Part shown: positions 17,580 to 25,992 of the stretch, one piece after another
Layout: each line of letters opens with the position of its first letter
Numbering within the stretch: the first letter of the stretch is position 1
Assembly (NCBI GenBank): GCA_964408735.1
Contig: CAYPAX010000001.1
Coordinates: forward strand, 25,216-89,215
Source: UBA7887 sp964408735
Lineage (GTDB): Bacteria > Pseudomonadota > Alphaproteobacteria > UBA7887
Length of the DNA: 64,000 nt
Direction of reading: 5' to 3'
Notes under the pieces: generated by a model
Told to the model about the DNA's origin: nothing
What the model saw: the letters and a program-made list of their open reading frames with translations, nothing else
The model's database searches: none
Translations under genes and position numbers: made by a program

Positions 17580-18346
17580 TGGTTACGCTGCATCTGTTCC
17601 ATTTGCTCGCGCATCTGTTCCTGCATCTGGCGCATCTGCTCCATCTGCTCAGGCGTCAGCATGTCTTCCATATTCGGCATCTCGGTGCCCGCCGGCATGT
17701 TCTCCATGTGACCGCCTGCGCCGCCACCGCCAGGCATCGGTGCGCCGCCGCCGCCACCAGGCATGCCGCCGGGCATCTGCATGACGGAGGTTCCCGGCGG
17801 CAGCTCGAACAATGAGGGGTCTTGCGGGCCGCGCTGCAGGCTGTTCAGCGTGATCGAGACAGGGCCGGCGAAGCCATCGCCCGTGGCCTGGCCTTCCATG
17901 CGCATCATGATGCCGTCGCCCGTGATCCAGGCATGCCCGTCGAAGCTGCCGTTGGCGTCGCCGCCCTGCATGCGGTACTTGGTGGTGTTTTCGCCGAGCA
18001 CGGTTTCACTGCCCAGCGCGACCGGGTTGTAGGCATCCATGTTGTCGGTCGGCATGCCGCCGCGGTCGATGGGCATTTCCATGGCCTGGCCCATTTGCGG
18101 CATCAGCATGTAGATGACACCGAGATCGGGGCGCTTGATCATGGTCTGCGCACTGCCCTGCATCATCATCTCGCGGCGCTCGGTCGCGCCGGCGGCATTG
18201 ACCCGGAAGGGCATGTCGGGCTGGCCGCCCATGCGCATAATGCCCTCGCCGGAATAGCTGGCGGTCGGCTGCGGCACATTGTCGGCTTGCGCGGCGACGG
18301 ACAGGGTCAACGAGACGGCCGCGGCGGAAATGAGCATAAGTCGCAT
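17576..18346 (-). CDS. Secreted protein with Met/Gln-rich C-terminal tail (DUF4412-like)
   Basis: A 256-residue protein with a signal peptide (MRLMLISAAAVSLTLSVAAQA). The central part resembles LolA/DUF4412-like lipid-handling or unknown periplasmic proteins, with repeated Met-rich patches (EGIMRMGGQPDMPF, MLMPQMGQAMEM). After about residue 195 there is a Gly/Pro linker, then a low-complexity tail of MQMPGGMPGG, EMPNMEDM and repeated EQMRQM units likely to form a charged helix. Methionine clusters of this sort often bind Cu(I) or Ag(I), which is an inference. The ATG at 18346 starts the signal peptide; a longer upstream frame lacks a credible start. Confidence 0.75.
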   Translation of the reverse strand: MRLMLISAAAVSLTLSVAAQADNVPQPTASYSGEGIMRMGGQPDMPFRVNAAGATERREMMMQGSAQTMIKRPDLGVIYMLMPQMGQAMEMPIDRGGMPTDNMDAYNPVALGSETVLGENTTKYRMQGGDANGSFDGHAWITGDGIMMRMEGQATGDGFAGPVSITLNSLQRGPQDPSLFELPPGTSVMQMPGGMPGGGGGAPMPGGGGAGGHMENMPAGTEMPNMEDMLTPEQMEQMRQMQEQMREQMEQMQRNQ

Positions 18347-18467
18347 GGGCGCACTCCTGTCAGATTGTTGCCTCAGCGTACCAAACTGCGCCCGCGACAA
18401 CAATTTCGGTTCCTTAAGCTGCGCCAGCGTGTAGCATCGCCGCCGGATTCGGGCTGGCGGGGTTTGC

Positions 18468-20552
18468 ATGACAGAGAACGGAACGGTTCGGCTTGCCGTC
18501 GATATCGGCGGCACCTTCACCGATGTGGCACTGGAGCGTGGCGGCGAAATCGTTGCGAGCAAGGTGCCGACGACGCCGGCGGCGCCGGAGGACGGCGTCA
18601 TGGACGGGTTGGCGGCAGTGCTCGCGGCTGCCGACGTGGCGCCGGGCGAGGTGGGGCTGGTGCTGCACGGCACCACGCTTGCCACCAACGCCATCATCGA
18701 GCGCAAAGGCGCGCGCACGGCGTTGATCGTCAGCGAGGGCTTTCGCGATTCGGTCGAGATGGCCTACGAGAACCGCTTCCAGCAATATGACATCAATGTC
18801 GAGAAGCCGGCACCGCTGGTGCCGCGCTATCTGCGCTGGCCGGTTCGCGAGCGCATGAGCGCGAAGGGTATGCCCGTGACCGCCCTCGACGAGACGAGTG
18901 TCGCCGCGCTGAGCCCCGAGATCGCCCGCCAGGGCATCGAGAGCATCGCCGTCGGCCTGTTGCATTCTTATGCCAACGATTCCCACGAGCGCCGCGTCGG
19001 CGAGGTGCTGCGCGCCGCCCACCCGGATATTCCGGTCACCCTGTCGTCCGAGGTCTGTCCGGAGATCCGCGAATACGAGCGCCTGTCGACAGCCTGCGCC
19101 AATGCCTATGTGCAGCCGACCATGGCGCGCTATCTCGGCGCCCTGGCGGAGCGGCTGCACGGGCACGGCCTTGCCTGTCCCCTGCTCATGATGATGTCGT
19201 CCGGCGGCCTGACGACGCTCGAGACGGCGATGCGCTTTCCCGTGCGCCTGGTCGAATCCGGCCCGGCGGGCGGCGCCATCCTGGCCAGTCGCCTCGCTGC
19301 GGAGCGCGGCCTTGCCCGGGTGCTGTCCTTCGATATGGGCGGCACCACCGCCAAGATCTGCCTGATCGACGACGGTGCGCCGCAGACCGCGCGCAGCTTC
19401 GAGGTGGCGCGCGCCTATCGCTTCACCAAGGGCAGTGGCCTGCCGCTGAGGATTCCGGTAATAGAAATGGTGGAGATCGGCGCCGGTGGCGGCTCCATAG
19501 CGCGCCTCGATTCCCTGGGCCGGGTGCGGGTCGGGCCGGACAGCGCGGGCGCGGTACCGGGACCGGCTTGCTATGGCGGCGGCGGTGCGGATGCGACGGT
19601 CACCGATGCGGACCTGGCGCTCGGGCGCATCGATGCCGCGAGCTTTGCCGGCGGCGACATGCCGCTTGCCGAGGACAAGGCCGGGGCGGCGCTGACGCAG
19701 AGCCTGGGCGAAGCCCTCGACATGACACCGCCGCTTGCCGCCTTTGCCATATCGGAAGTGGTCGAGGAGACCATGGCGAGCGCCGCGCGGGTGCACGCGG
19801 TCGAGCTCGGCAAGGATACCGGCGGGCGCACGCTTGTGGCCTTTGGCGGCGCCGCACCGCTGCACGCGGCCCAGCTCGCCGAGAAGCTCGGCATGGACGA
19901 GGTGGTGGTGCCCGCCGATGCCGGGGTCGGCTCGGCGGTCGGCTTTCTCAAGGCACCGATAGCCTACGAAGTGGTGCGCAGCCAGTTCAGCCTCTTGAGC
20001 CGCTTCGATGCGGAGGCCGCGCAGCGCCTGCTGGCTGAGATGCGCACCGCTGCCGAGGCCGTGGTTCGCCTCGGCGCCCCCGACGCCTCCTTGCGCGAGA
20101 GCGGCAGCGCCCAGATGCGCTACAACGGCCAGGGCCACGAGATTTCGGTCGCCGTGCCCGATCCCCTGACCGCCGAAGCCTTGCGCGAGGCGTTCGAGGC
20201 GGCCTATCGCCGCCATTACGGCCGCAGCATTCCCGGCGTCGATATCGAAGTGCTGACCTGGACGCTGGAGCTTGCGACCGAGGTCGCTGCGCCGGCGCCC
20301 GTCGCCGATCAGCCGCCGCACGAGGCAAAGAGCGATGCCGCGGCGCGGCCCCTGTTCGACCGCAATGCCGCGGCCTTCGTCGAGGCCGCATTCTATCGCC
20401 GCAGCGACCTGGCGCCCGGCGCCCGCCTTGCCGGCCCCGCCTTGATCGCGGAAGCGCAGACGACTACCGTCGTGCCGGCGGGTTTCAGCGCCTCGATCGA
20501 CGGCGCAGGCGCGATCGTCATGCGCCGACAGGGAGAGGGAGACGAAGCATGA
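18468..20552 (+). CDS. hyuA: Hydantoinase/oxoprolinase family protein, subunit A
   Basis: A 694-residue HyuA-type subunit. It opens with the actin-like ATPase motif LAVDIGGTFTDVAL, followed by LHGTTLATNAIIERKGA. The central domain carries SFDMGGTTAKICLID, and a C-terminal HyuA_C-like region is present. With HyuB it would form an ATP-dependent enzyme such as N-methylhydantoinase, 5-oxoprolinase, or an acetone/acetophenone carboxylase-like complex; these cannot be separated by eye. hyuB starts within its last codons (ATGA). Confidence 0.92.
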   Translation: MTENGTVRLAVDIGGTFTDVALERGGEIVASKVPTTPAAPEDGVMDGLAAVLAAADVAPGEVGLVLHGTTLATNAIIERKGARTALIVSEGFRDSVEMAYENRFQQYDINVEKPAPLVPRYLRWPVRERMSAKGMPVTALDETSVAALSPEIARQGIESIAVGLLHSYANDSHERRVGEVLRAAHPDIPVTLSSEVCPEIREYERLSTACANAYVQPTMARYLGALAERLHGHGLACPLLMMMSSGGLTTLETAMRFPVRLVESGPAGGAILASRLAAERGLARVLSFDMGGTTAKICLIDDGAPQTARSFEVARAYRFTKGSGLPLRIPVIEMVEIGAGGGSIARLDSLGRVRVGPDSAGAVPGPACYGGGGADATVTDADLALGRIDAASFAGGDMPLAEDKAGAALTQSLGEALDMTPPLAAFAISEVVEETMASAARVHAVELGKDTGGRTLVAFGGAAPLHAAQLAEKLGMDEVVVPADAGVGSAVGFLKAPIAYEVVRSQFSLLSRFDAEAAQRLLAEMRTAAEAVVRLGAPDASLRESGSAQMRYNGQGHEISVAVPDPLTAEALREAFEAAYRRHYGRSIPGVDIEVLTWTLELATEVAAPAPVADQPPHEAKSDAAARPLFDRNAAAFVEAAFYRRSDLAPGARLAGPALIAEAQTTTVVPAGFSASIDGAGAIVMRRQGEGDEA

Positions 20553-22270
20553 GCGGCGACGCACTGGCGGGCATCCGCACGCAGCTCCTCTGGGACCGCC
20601 TTATCGCGGTCGTCGAGGAACAGGCCCAGACCCTCATCCGCACCGCCTTCAGCAACACCGTGCGCGAGGCCGGCGACCTGTCGGCAGGCGTCTTCGACCT
20701 GCAGGGACGCATGCTGGCGCAAGCAGTGACCGGCACGCCGGGTCACGTCAACGCCATGGCGGCCTCGGTCGGGCATTTCCTCGAAAAGTACGGCCTCGAT
20801 GGAATGCACCCGGGCGACGCCTACATCACCAACGACCCCTGGCTCGCGACCGGTCACCTGCACGATTTCACCGTGGTCAGCCCGACCTTCCGGGGCACCG
20901 AGTTGGTGGCGCTGTTCGCCTCGACCTCGCACGTCGTCGATGTCGGCGGGCTGGGCTTCGGGCCGGACGGCCGCCAGGTCTTCGAGGAGGGGCTTTACGT
21001 GCCGATCCTCAAGCTGCTCGACCGTGGCGAGGTCAACCAGACCCTTATCGATATGGCGCGCGCCAATGTGCGCGAGCCCGAGCAGCTCGAAGGCGACTTC
21101 TACTCCCTTGCCGCCTGCAACGATATCGGCGGCCGGCGCCTGCTCGCCATGATGGACGAGTTCGCCCTCGACGATCTGGGGCCGCTTGCCGACCACATCG
21201 TCGAAACCTCGCACCGGGCCATGGTCGAGGAGGCGCGCAAGCTGCCCCAGGGCACCTGGTCCCACGCCATGCGCATCGACGGCTACGAGGCGCCGCTCGA
21301 TCTGGTTGCCGAGCTCAGCATCGGCGAGGATGGCATCGATATCGATTTCGGCGGCACCTCGGGCGTCTCCGATTTCGGCATCAACGTGCCGCTCAGCTAC
21401 ACCCAGGCCTATGCCACCTTCGGCGTGCGCTGCGTCGTCGGCAACACCATTCCCAACAATGCGGGCTCGCTGTCGGCGGTGCGGGTGACGGCGCCGGAAG
21501 GCAGCATCCTCAATGCGCCGCCGCCGCGCGCGGTGGCCGCGCGCCACGCCATCGGCCAGATGCTGCCGGACGTGGTGCTGGGTTGCCTCGCCCAGGCCGT
21601 CGACGGCATCGCCCCGGCGGAAGGCACCTCGTGCCTGTGGAATTTCGTGCTCTATGGCGGCGCCGGCATTGCCGGCCACAGCGGCGGCGCCAATGCGACG
21701 CCGTTCACGGTCACCCTGTTCCACAATGGCGGCGTCGGCGCCAGGCCCGACAAGGACGGCCTGTCCGCCACCGCCTTTCCCTCGGGCGTGCGCAACACGC
21801 CGGTGGAGATCAACGAGGCCATCTCGCCGATCCTCGTGCACCGCAAGGAGTACCGCCAGGATTCCGGCGGTGCCGGGCGGCGGCGCGGCGGCCTCGGCCA
21901 GGTCATGGAGATCGGCAATGTCGAGGGCACGCCGTTCGCCGTCTCGTCCATGTTCGACCGGGTCAACCATGCGCCGCGCGGCAGGCTCGGCGGTGGCGAC
22001 GGTGCCTGCGGCAAATCGGCGCTGGCCTCGGGCGAGGAGCTGGCGCCGAAAGGCCGGCAGATCGTCCCCGCGGGCGATACCCTGGTGCTCGACATGCCGG
22101 GCGGCGGTGGCTACGGCCCGGCTTATGCGCGCGAGCCGGCGCGCGTTGCTGCCGACGTTCGCGACGGCCTGGTCAGCGCCGACGCGGCCTTGCGCGACTA
22201 TGGCGTGGTCTTGGACGAGGCCGGCGCGGTCGATGACGCGGCAACGGCAACAATACGAAACAATAGGTAA
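20549..22270 (+). CDS. hyuB: Hydantoinase/oxoprolinase family protein, subunit B
   Basis: A 573-residue HyuB-type subunit, full length for the family. Typical segments are SNTVREAGDLSAGVFD near the N-terminus, HPGDAYITNDPWLATGHL, and the glycine-rich C-terminal end MPGGGGYGPA. It is the partner of the upstream HyuA subunit and translationally coupled to it. The convergent alpha/beta hydrolase ends only 19 bases away, so no other gene belongs to this transcript downstream. Confidence 0.92.
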   Translation: MSGDALAGIRTQLLWDRLIAVVEEQAQTLIRTAFSNTVREAGDLSAGVFDLQGRMLAQAVTGTPGHVNAMAASVGHFLEKYGLDGMHPGDAYITNDPWLATGHLHDFTVVSPTFRGTELVALFASTSHVVDVGGLGFGPDGRQVFEEGLYVPILKLLDRGEVNQTLIDMARANVREPEQLEGDFYSLAACNDIGGRRLLAMMDEFALDDLGPLADHIVETSHRAMVEEARKLPQGTWSHAMRIDGYEAPLDLVAELSIGEDGIDIDFGGTSGVSDFGINVPLSYTQAYATFGVRCVVGNTIPNNAGSLSAVRVTAPEGSILNAPPPRAVAARHAIGQMLPDVVLGCLAQAVDGIAPAEGTSCLWNFVLYGGAGIAGHSGGANATPFTVTLFHNGGVGARPDKDGLSATAFPSGVRNTPVEINEAISPILVHRKEYRQDSGGAGRRRGGLGQVMEIGNVEGTPFAVSSMFDRVNHAPRGRLGGGDGACGKSALASGEELAPKGRQIVPAGDTLVLDMPGGGGYGPAYAREPARVAADVRDGLVSADAALRDYGVVLDEAGAVDDAATATIRNNR

Positions 22271-22289
22271 CTGTCACCATTTATTTGAG

Positions 22290-23117
22290 TTAAGACTCCA
22301 AGGCCACGCGGATCAGATCTCCGGCCGCCTGCAGCACTGTCTCGCGGGCGTCCTTGTGCGGTGAATGGCCGCAGTCGGGCAGCAGCATGGTGCTGACCGG
22401 GCCGCTCACCGCTGCCGCGATGGCCTCGAGCTGGGCCGGCGTGCCGTAGGCATCGTCGCTGCCCTGGATGGCCAAGACCGGACAGGTCACGACACGCAGA
22501 TAGCCCTCGATGTGAAAGGCTTCGAAGTCGGGATCGAGCCAGGCATTGGCCCAGCCCCGGAAGGCGCTATCGACGCTCTCGCCATGGAAGCGCGCCAGGC
22601 GTTCGCGCAGGCCGCCCATGCGGTAGGCGGCGACGGCCGTCTCAATGCTGGCGATGGATACGGCTTCGACGAAGACATGGGCGGCTTCGCTGACCACGCC
22701 GCGGATGCGCGAATCCAGCGTCGAGGCGGCCAGCAAGGCGATCGACGCCCCGTCCGAATGCCCCACCAGCACCGTTTGCTGCACCCCTGTGCGGTCGAGC
22801 AACTCAGGCAGCACGCTGCGCCCCTCTTCGTGCATGAAGTCGAGCTCGCGCCGGTAGGGAGGCGGCAATGGCTCGGAGCCGCCATAGCCATAGCGGTCGT
22901 AGACCAGCGCGCCGCAGCCGCTGGCGGCAGCCAGGGCGGCCGGAAAGTCGCGCCATTGGCCGATACTGCCAAGGCCCTCGTGCAGGAAGACCAGCGTCGG
23001 CGCCACATCGGGCGCGGGCCCGAGCCAGACAGCGTTGAGCCGCCGGCCGCCGGCCTCAACACTGAGCTGTCGCGACGGCAGACCGTGGTCCGTGCTTGTG
23101 CTAGCCTCTTCGCTCAT
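22290..23117 (-). CDS. Alpha/beta hydrolase
   Basis: A 275-residue alpha/beta-hydrolase fold. The nucleophile elbow is GHSDGA with Ser121. The oxyanion region is LHEGLGS, the YDRYGYGGSE strand-turn follows, the acid is in IQGSDDAYG, and the catalytic His is in LPDCGHSPHKD. No signal peptide is seen. Family members hydrolyse esters, lactones or amides, or act as C-C hydrolases. Its start lies just before an IS3-type terminal sequence at 23154, so its original promoter region may have been altered by insertion. Confidence 0.88.
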   Translation of the reverse strand: MSEEASTSTDHGLPSRQLSVEAGGRRLNAVWLGPAPDVAPTLVFLHEGLGSIGQWRDFPAALAAASGCGALVYDRYGYGGSEPLPPPYRRELDFMHEEGRSVLPELLDRTGVQQTVLVGHSDGASIALLAASTLDSRIRGVVSEAAHVFVEAVSIASIETAVAAYRMGGLRERLARFHGESVDSAFRGWANAWLDPDFEAFHIEGYLRVVTCPVLAIQGSDDAYGTPAQLEAIAAAVSGPVSTMLLPDCGHSPHKDARETVLQAAGDLIRVALES

Positions 23118-23153
23118 AAACGAAGTCTAGAGCGCTTGTGGGGACGGGGCCAT

Positions 23154-23347
23154 TGACCTGAGCCCCGAAATCTCCCTCATCTGTTAGGAGAGTCCGTCAC
23201 AGAGGAGACGGACATGAGGCAATCACGATTTACCGAGGAACAGATCATCGCGATTCTGGCTGAGCAGGAGCGCGGGCTGAAGACGGCGGAGGTCTGCCGC
23301 AAGCACGGGATCAGTCCGAATACATTCTACAAATGGAAGGCCAGGTA
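23154..23347 (+). mobile_element. IS3-family insertion sequence left-end remnant
   Basis: TGACCTGAGCCCC at 23154 resembles the terminal inverted repeat of IS3-family elements. Sixty bases later an OrfA start encodes RFTEEQIIAIL, CRKHGISPNTFYKWKARY, the Tnp_1 helix-turn-helix. Similarity to OrfA stops at about codon 45 and the frame passes into an AraC-type domain. No OrfB and no right end are present, so only the left end remains. Confidence 0.7.
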
Positions 23348-23723
23348 TACCCAGCTGGTGCGCCAGCAGTCGCATGCGGATTCGGCGGTGCGCCAGGCCG
23401 AGGGGTGGCTGGCGGAAAACTTTCGCGAGGAAAACGCCGTGGCTGCCGTCGTCAAAGTCTGCGGCATCGCCGAGCGCAGCCTCAAGCGGCGCTTCAAGAC
23501 GGCAACGGGATCGACATTGATCGGCTACGCGCAGAATCTTCGCGTCGAAGAGGCGAAGCGACTGCTCGAGAGCGAGCCGATGTCGGCCGACGACATTGCC
23601 GCCGCGGTGGGCTACGAGAACTTCGCCTTCTTCCGCCGGGTATTCAAGCGCAGCACAGGGATGACGCCAGGGCAATACCGGCGCATGTTCCGTACCTTCA
23701 CTGCCACAGACAGCGCTTCCTGA
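23214..23723 (+). CDS. Chimeric regulator: IS3 OrfA HTH fused to AraC/GlxA-type DNA-binding domain
   Basis: A single 169-residue open frame with two origins. Residues 1-45 are the N-terminus of an IS3-family OrfA (helix-turn-helix, FYKWKARY). Residues from about 50 to 160 are a complete AraC C-terminal domain of the GlxA type, with helix-turn-helix one around VCGIAERSLKRRFK and two around DIAAAVGYENFAFFRRVFKRSTG. The usual DJ-1/PfpI-like N-terminal sensing domain of GlxA proteins is missing. A good ribosome-binding site (AGAGGAG) precedes the ATG. The fusion could be a functional constitutive regulator or a pseudogene driven by the IS end. The diiron protein gene 123 bases downstream is a candidate target. 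Confidence 0.8.
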   Translation: MRQSRFTEEQIIAILAEQERGLKTAEVCRKHGISPNTFYKWKARYTQLVRQQSHADSAVRQAEGWLAENFREENAVAAVVKVCGIAERSLKRRFKTATGSTLIGYAQNLRVEEAKRLLESEPMSADDIAAAVGYENFAFFRRVFKRSTGMTPGQYRRMFRTFTATDSAS

Positions 23724-23846
23724 CACTTCTTGGCACGAATGGATCGTTTTTGACATCGGGCGATCTGATGCCTGGTATCGGACCCGCCTATCCTTTCCAG
23801 CGTCGCAACAGACACTCGGCCCGACCGGCCAGGAAAGGGTTCCACC

Positions 23847-24788
23847 ATGAACACGCTCACGCTAGCCACCGCCAACACCGAGACGAGCCGTTACCAACGC
23901 TGCATCGATGCCTCGAAGCGGGTTCGCTGGGACATCGACGCCGACGTCATCCGCGGCCGGCAGTTTGATACCTCGCATAAGTTCCTGCCCGACGGCCTCT
24001 CGCTGACGCCGCTCTTCAGCAGCCTTGCCAGGCACGAAAGGCGCTTCGTCAGCCAGATCCAGGGCCGCACCTATGCCAAGGTGTTCGGCTTGGCCGAGCG
24101 CTTCGTCAACGCCAAGGTGCTGGAGGTCAGCCGCGACCACTGGTTCGGCGACCAGACCGCACTCGAGGCCCTGGTCCGTTTCAGCGACGAGGAGCTTAAG
24201 CACCAGGCGTTGTTCCGCCGCATCGACGCCATGATCGGGGACGTGCTGCCGTCCGGCTATAACTTTGCCTTCGATGCCGATGACGTCGCCCGCACGGTTC
24301 TCGGCAAGGGCACCTGGGCGGTGCTCGGCCTGACGCTCGACATCGAGCTGTTCACCCAGCTCCATTATCGCCAGAGCATCGAGACCGACGAAGCGCTGTC
24401 GCCACTGTTCCGCGATGTTTTCCTCTATCACTGGAAGGAGGAAAGCCAGCACGCGATCCTCGACGAGCTGGAATGGCTGCGCCACGACGCCACGCTCAAC
24501 GACGCCGAGCGCGACCAGGGCGTCGCCGAGTTCATCGAGCTGGTGATCGCCATCGACGAGATCCTTCAGGCCCAGGCAGAGGCCGACGGCCAGTACTTTG
24601 CGGCGAATTGCGGACGCACGATTTGCGAGGCCGAGGCGATGACGGTCAGTGCCGGCTTTCTCGAAGCCTATCGCTGGCAGTACATCCACTCCGGCGCCCA
24701 GCATCGGCGCTTTAGCGATGTTCTGGGCAGCCTGATCACCAAGCAACAGGGCCATCGCATCGAGGCAGCGCTCGCCACCCTGGCCTGA
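23847..24788 (+). CDS. Ferritin-like diiron protein (AurF-like)
   Basis: A 313-residue mostly helical protein. Two ExxH motifs are spaced as in four-helix diiron carboxylate enzymes: Glu116/His119 (DEELKHQ) and Glu199/His202 (KEESQHA). Further acidic ligands may be Glu84 (GLAERF) and Glu167 (LDIELF). This suggests a binuclear iron oxygenase or oxidase such as the AurF N-oxygenase group, but the substrate is unknown. It stands alone after the chimeric AraC-type gene and is followed by a hairpin terminator. Confidence 0.72.
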   Translation: MNTLTLATANTETSRYQRCIDASKRVRWDIDADVIRGRQFDTSHKFLPDGLSLTPLFSSLARHERRFVSQIQGRTYAKVFGLAERFVNAKVLEVSRDHWFGDQTALEALVRFSDEELKHQALFRRIDAMIGDVLPSGYNFAFDADDVARTVLGKGTWAVLGLTLDIELFTQLHYRQSIETDEALSPLFRDVFLYHWKEESQHAILDELEWLRHDATLNDAERDQGVAEFIELVIAIDEILQAQAEADGQYFAANCGRTICEAEAMTVSAGFLEAYRWQYIHSGAQHRRFSDVLGSLITKQQGHRIEAALATLA

Positions 24789-24803
24789 CGTCAATACAGA
24801 GAG

Positions 24804-24828
24804 GGGTGGCCCCACGGGGCCACCCTTT
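24804..24828. terminator. Hairpin terminator between convergent genes
   Basis: Arms GGGTGGCCCC (24804-24813) and GGGGCCACCC (24816-24825) form a strong GC-rich stem followed by TTT. It lies between the diiron protein stop and the convergent PEBP gene stop, so it may serve both strands; the T-run is short. Confidence 0.65.
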
Positions 24829-24831
24829 CGG

Positions 24832-25236
24832 CTAGCGCCGCGGCGGGAAATCCGCTTTCGCTTTGGCCCTCGCCAGCGGCCTGCCGTCCGCGGCAAGAGC
24901 GCGTACCGTGAACTCATAGGTATGGCTGGTGCCCGGCGGACAGGGGCCCTTATAAGTGAAGGTCTCGTAGTCGGCCTCGGCGATCGTGCCATCGCCGCTG
25001 TTGGGCGCTGTGCCGCCGCCATGGTTGAAGGGCTTGAAATCCAGATCCACCAGCTTGACCTCGAAGCGGGCCGTGCCGTCCGGCACGTTCGACAGCGCGA
25101 TCTCCGGCGGCACCTTGGTGCAGCGCTCGATGCCGTCCCAAGCAAAGGCGATGGCGAAATCCTCGGCGCTCGCGGCGGAGGTGTGGAATACGCCTGCACA
25201 GACTGCTGCGATGGCTGTCAGGGCTGCCAATTTCAT
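24832..25236 (-). CDS. Small secreted PEBP-family (YbhB/YbcL-like) protein
   Basis: About 134 residues with a signal peptide (LAALTAIAAVCAGVFHTSAASA). The mature part keeps C-terminal PEBP elements: a Gly-rich loop (FNHGGGTAPNSGDG), TYKGPCPP and HTYEFTVRALA. It is shorter than YbhB/YbcL. PEBP proteins bind phosphorylated ligands or lipids; bacterial roles are largely unknown. Two ATGs are possible: at 25236 an AGGA sits at good spacing; at 25242 the same AGGA would be too close. Confidence 0.78.
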   Translation of the reverse strand: MKLAALTAIAAVCAGVFHTSAASAEDFAIAFAWDGIERCTKVPPEIALSNVPDGTARFEVKLVDLDFKPFNHGGGTAPNSGDGTIAEADYETFTYKGPCPPGTSHTYEFTVRALAADGRPLARAKAKADFPPRR

Positions 25237-25372
25237 TATCATGTCCTGTGGTTGTAAGGCCGGTACGGCACGATTAGCCCACTATAGCTGCTATCGTACC
25301 GCCACGCGATATTTGACGCTCGGCCGGCCTGCCGTCATCATCGGCGCATTGTATTCATGAGGAACGGGAGGC

Positions 25373-25873
25373 ATGAGACAAATGGGACATCTTCGCAAAC
25401 TCTTCATCGGCGCTACCGCGGCCATTGCGATGGCGGCCTTCGGGCACAACGCCAACGCCCTCGAAGTGAACGAGACCGGGACTTTCAAGGCGAGCGCTGA
25501 TGAGGTCTGGCAGGTGGTCAAGCAGTTCGGCGACATTCACAAATGGCACCCGTGGTTCGCCGAAACCACCACTTTCGGTGCGGATGGCGTGTTCTACCGC
25601 CGCATCGTGACCCCTGACGGCGGCTGGGCACTGGAGACCCTCGACGCCTATTCCTGGGCCGACAAGTCGATCACCTACAGCGTCGTCGACGGCGTCTTCC
25701 CGATTGCCAATTATACCTCCACCATTTCGGTGAGCAGCGCCGGAAGCGGCTCGACCATAAACTGGGCCTCGAGCTTCGATGCCGTGGGCATGCCCGATGC
25801 CGACGTCCAACAGCTCATCATCGATGCCTATCAGGCCGGTTTCCAGGCCGTCGCGGCGGCTACCGGCGAATAG
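25373..25873 (+). CDS. Secreted SRPBCC (START-like) family protein
   Basis: A 166-residue protein with a signal peptide (LRKLFIGATAAIAMAAFGHNANA). The mature part has the SRPBCC pattern: an N-terminal strand (NETGTFKASADEVWQVVKQFGDIHKWHPW, given in pieces as EVWQVV and KWHPW), a central sheet and a long C-terminal helix. The fold forms a hydrophobic cavity for lipids or polyketides. GGGAGG sits just upstream of ATG 25373. A strong terminator follows. Confidence 0.82.
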   Translation: MRQMGHLRKLFIGATAAIAMAAFGHNANALEVNETGTFKASADEVWQVVKQFGDIHKWHPWFAETTTFGADGVFYRRIVTPDGGWALETLDAYSWADKSITYSVVDGVFPIANYTSTISVSSAGSGSTINWASSFDAVGMPDADVQQLIIDAYQAGFQAVAAATGE

Positions 25874-25896
25874 GCCGCAGGATAGAGACTACAAAG

Positions 25897-25922
25897 GCCC
25901 CGCTTCGGCGGGGCTTTTCTTT
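25897..25922 (+). terminator. Rho-independent terminator
   Basis: GCCCCGC, loop TTCG, GCGGGGC, then TTTTCTTTT. A 7-bp GC stem with a UUCG-type tetraloop and a U-run 24 bases after the SRPBCC gene stop. Confidence 0.92.
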
Positions 25923-25992
25923 TGCCGCCAGACCCGTTCTACTCTTGCGCTGCGCGGCGCGTTTCGGGTATGGGCGGTCGCGAAAGGGAGAT

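Noticed and set aside
18414..20564. Long minus-strand frame opposite hyuA, and a similar one at 20393-21970
   Set aside because: Shadow frames with biased composition, opposite well-supported HyuA and HyuB.
23154..23847. Complete IS3 element
   Set aside because: No OrfB, no right inverted repeat; similarity stops at about 45 codons of OrfA.
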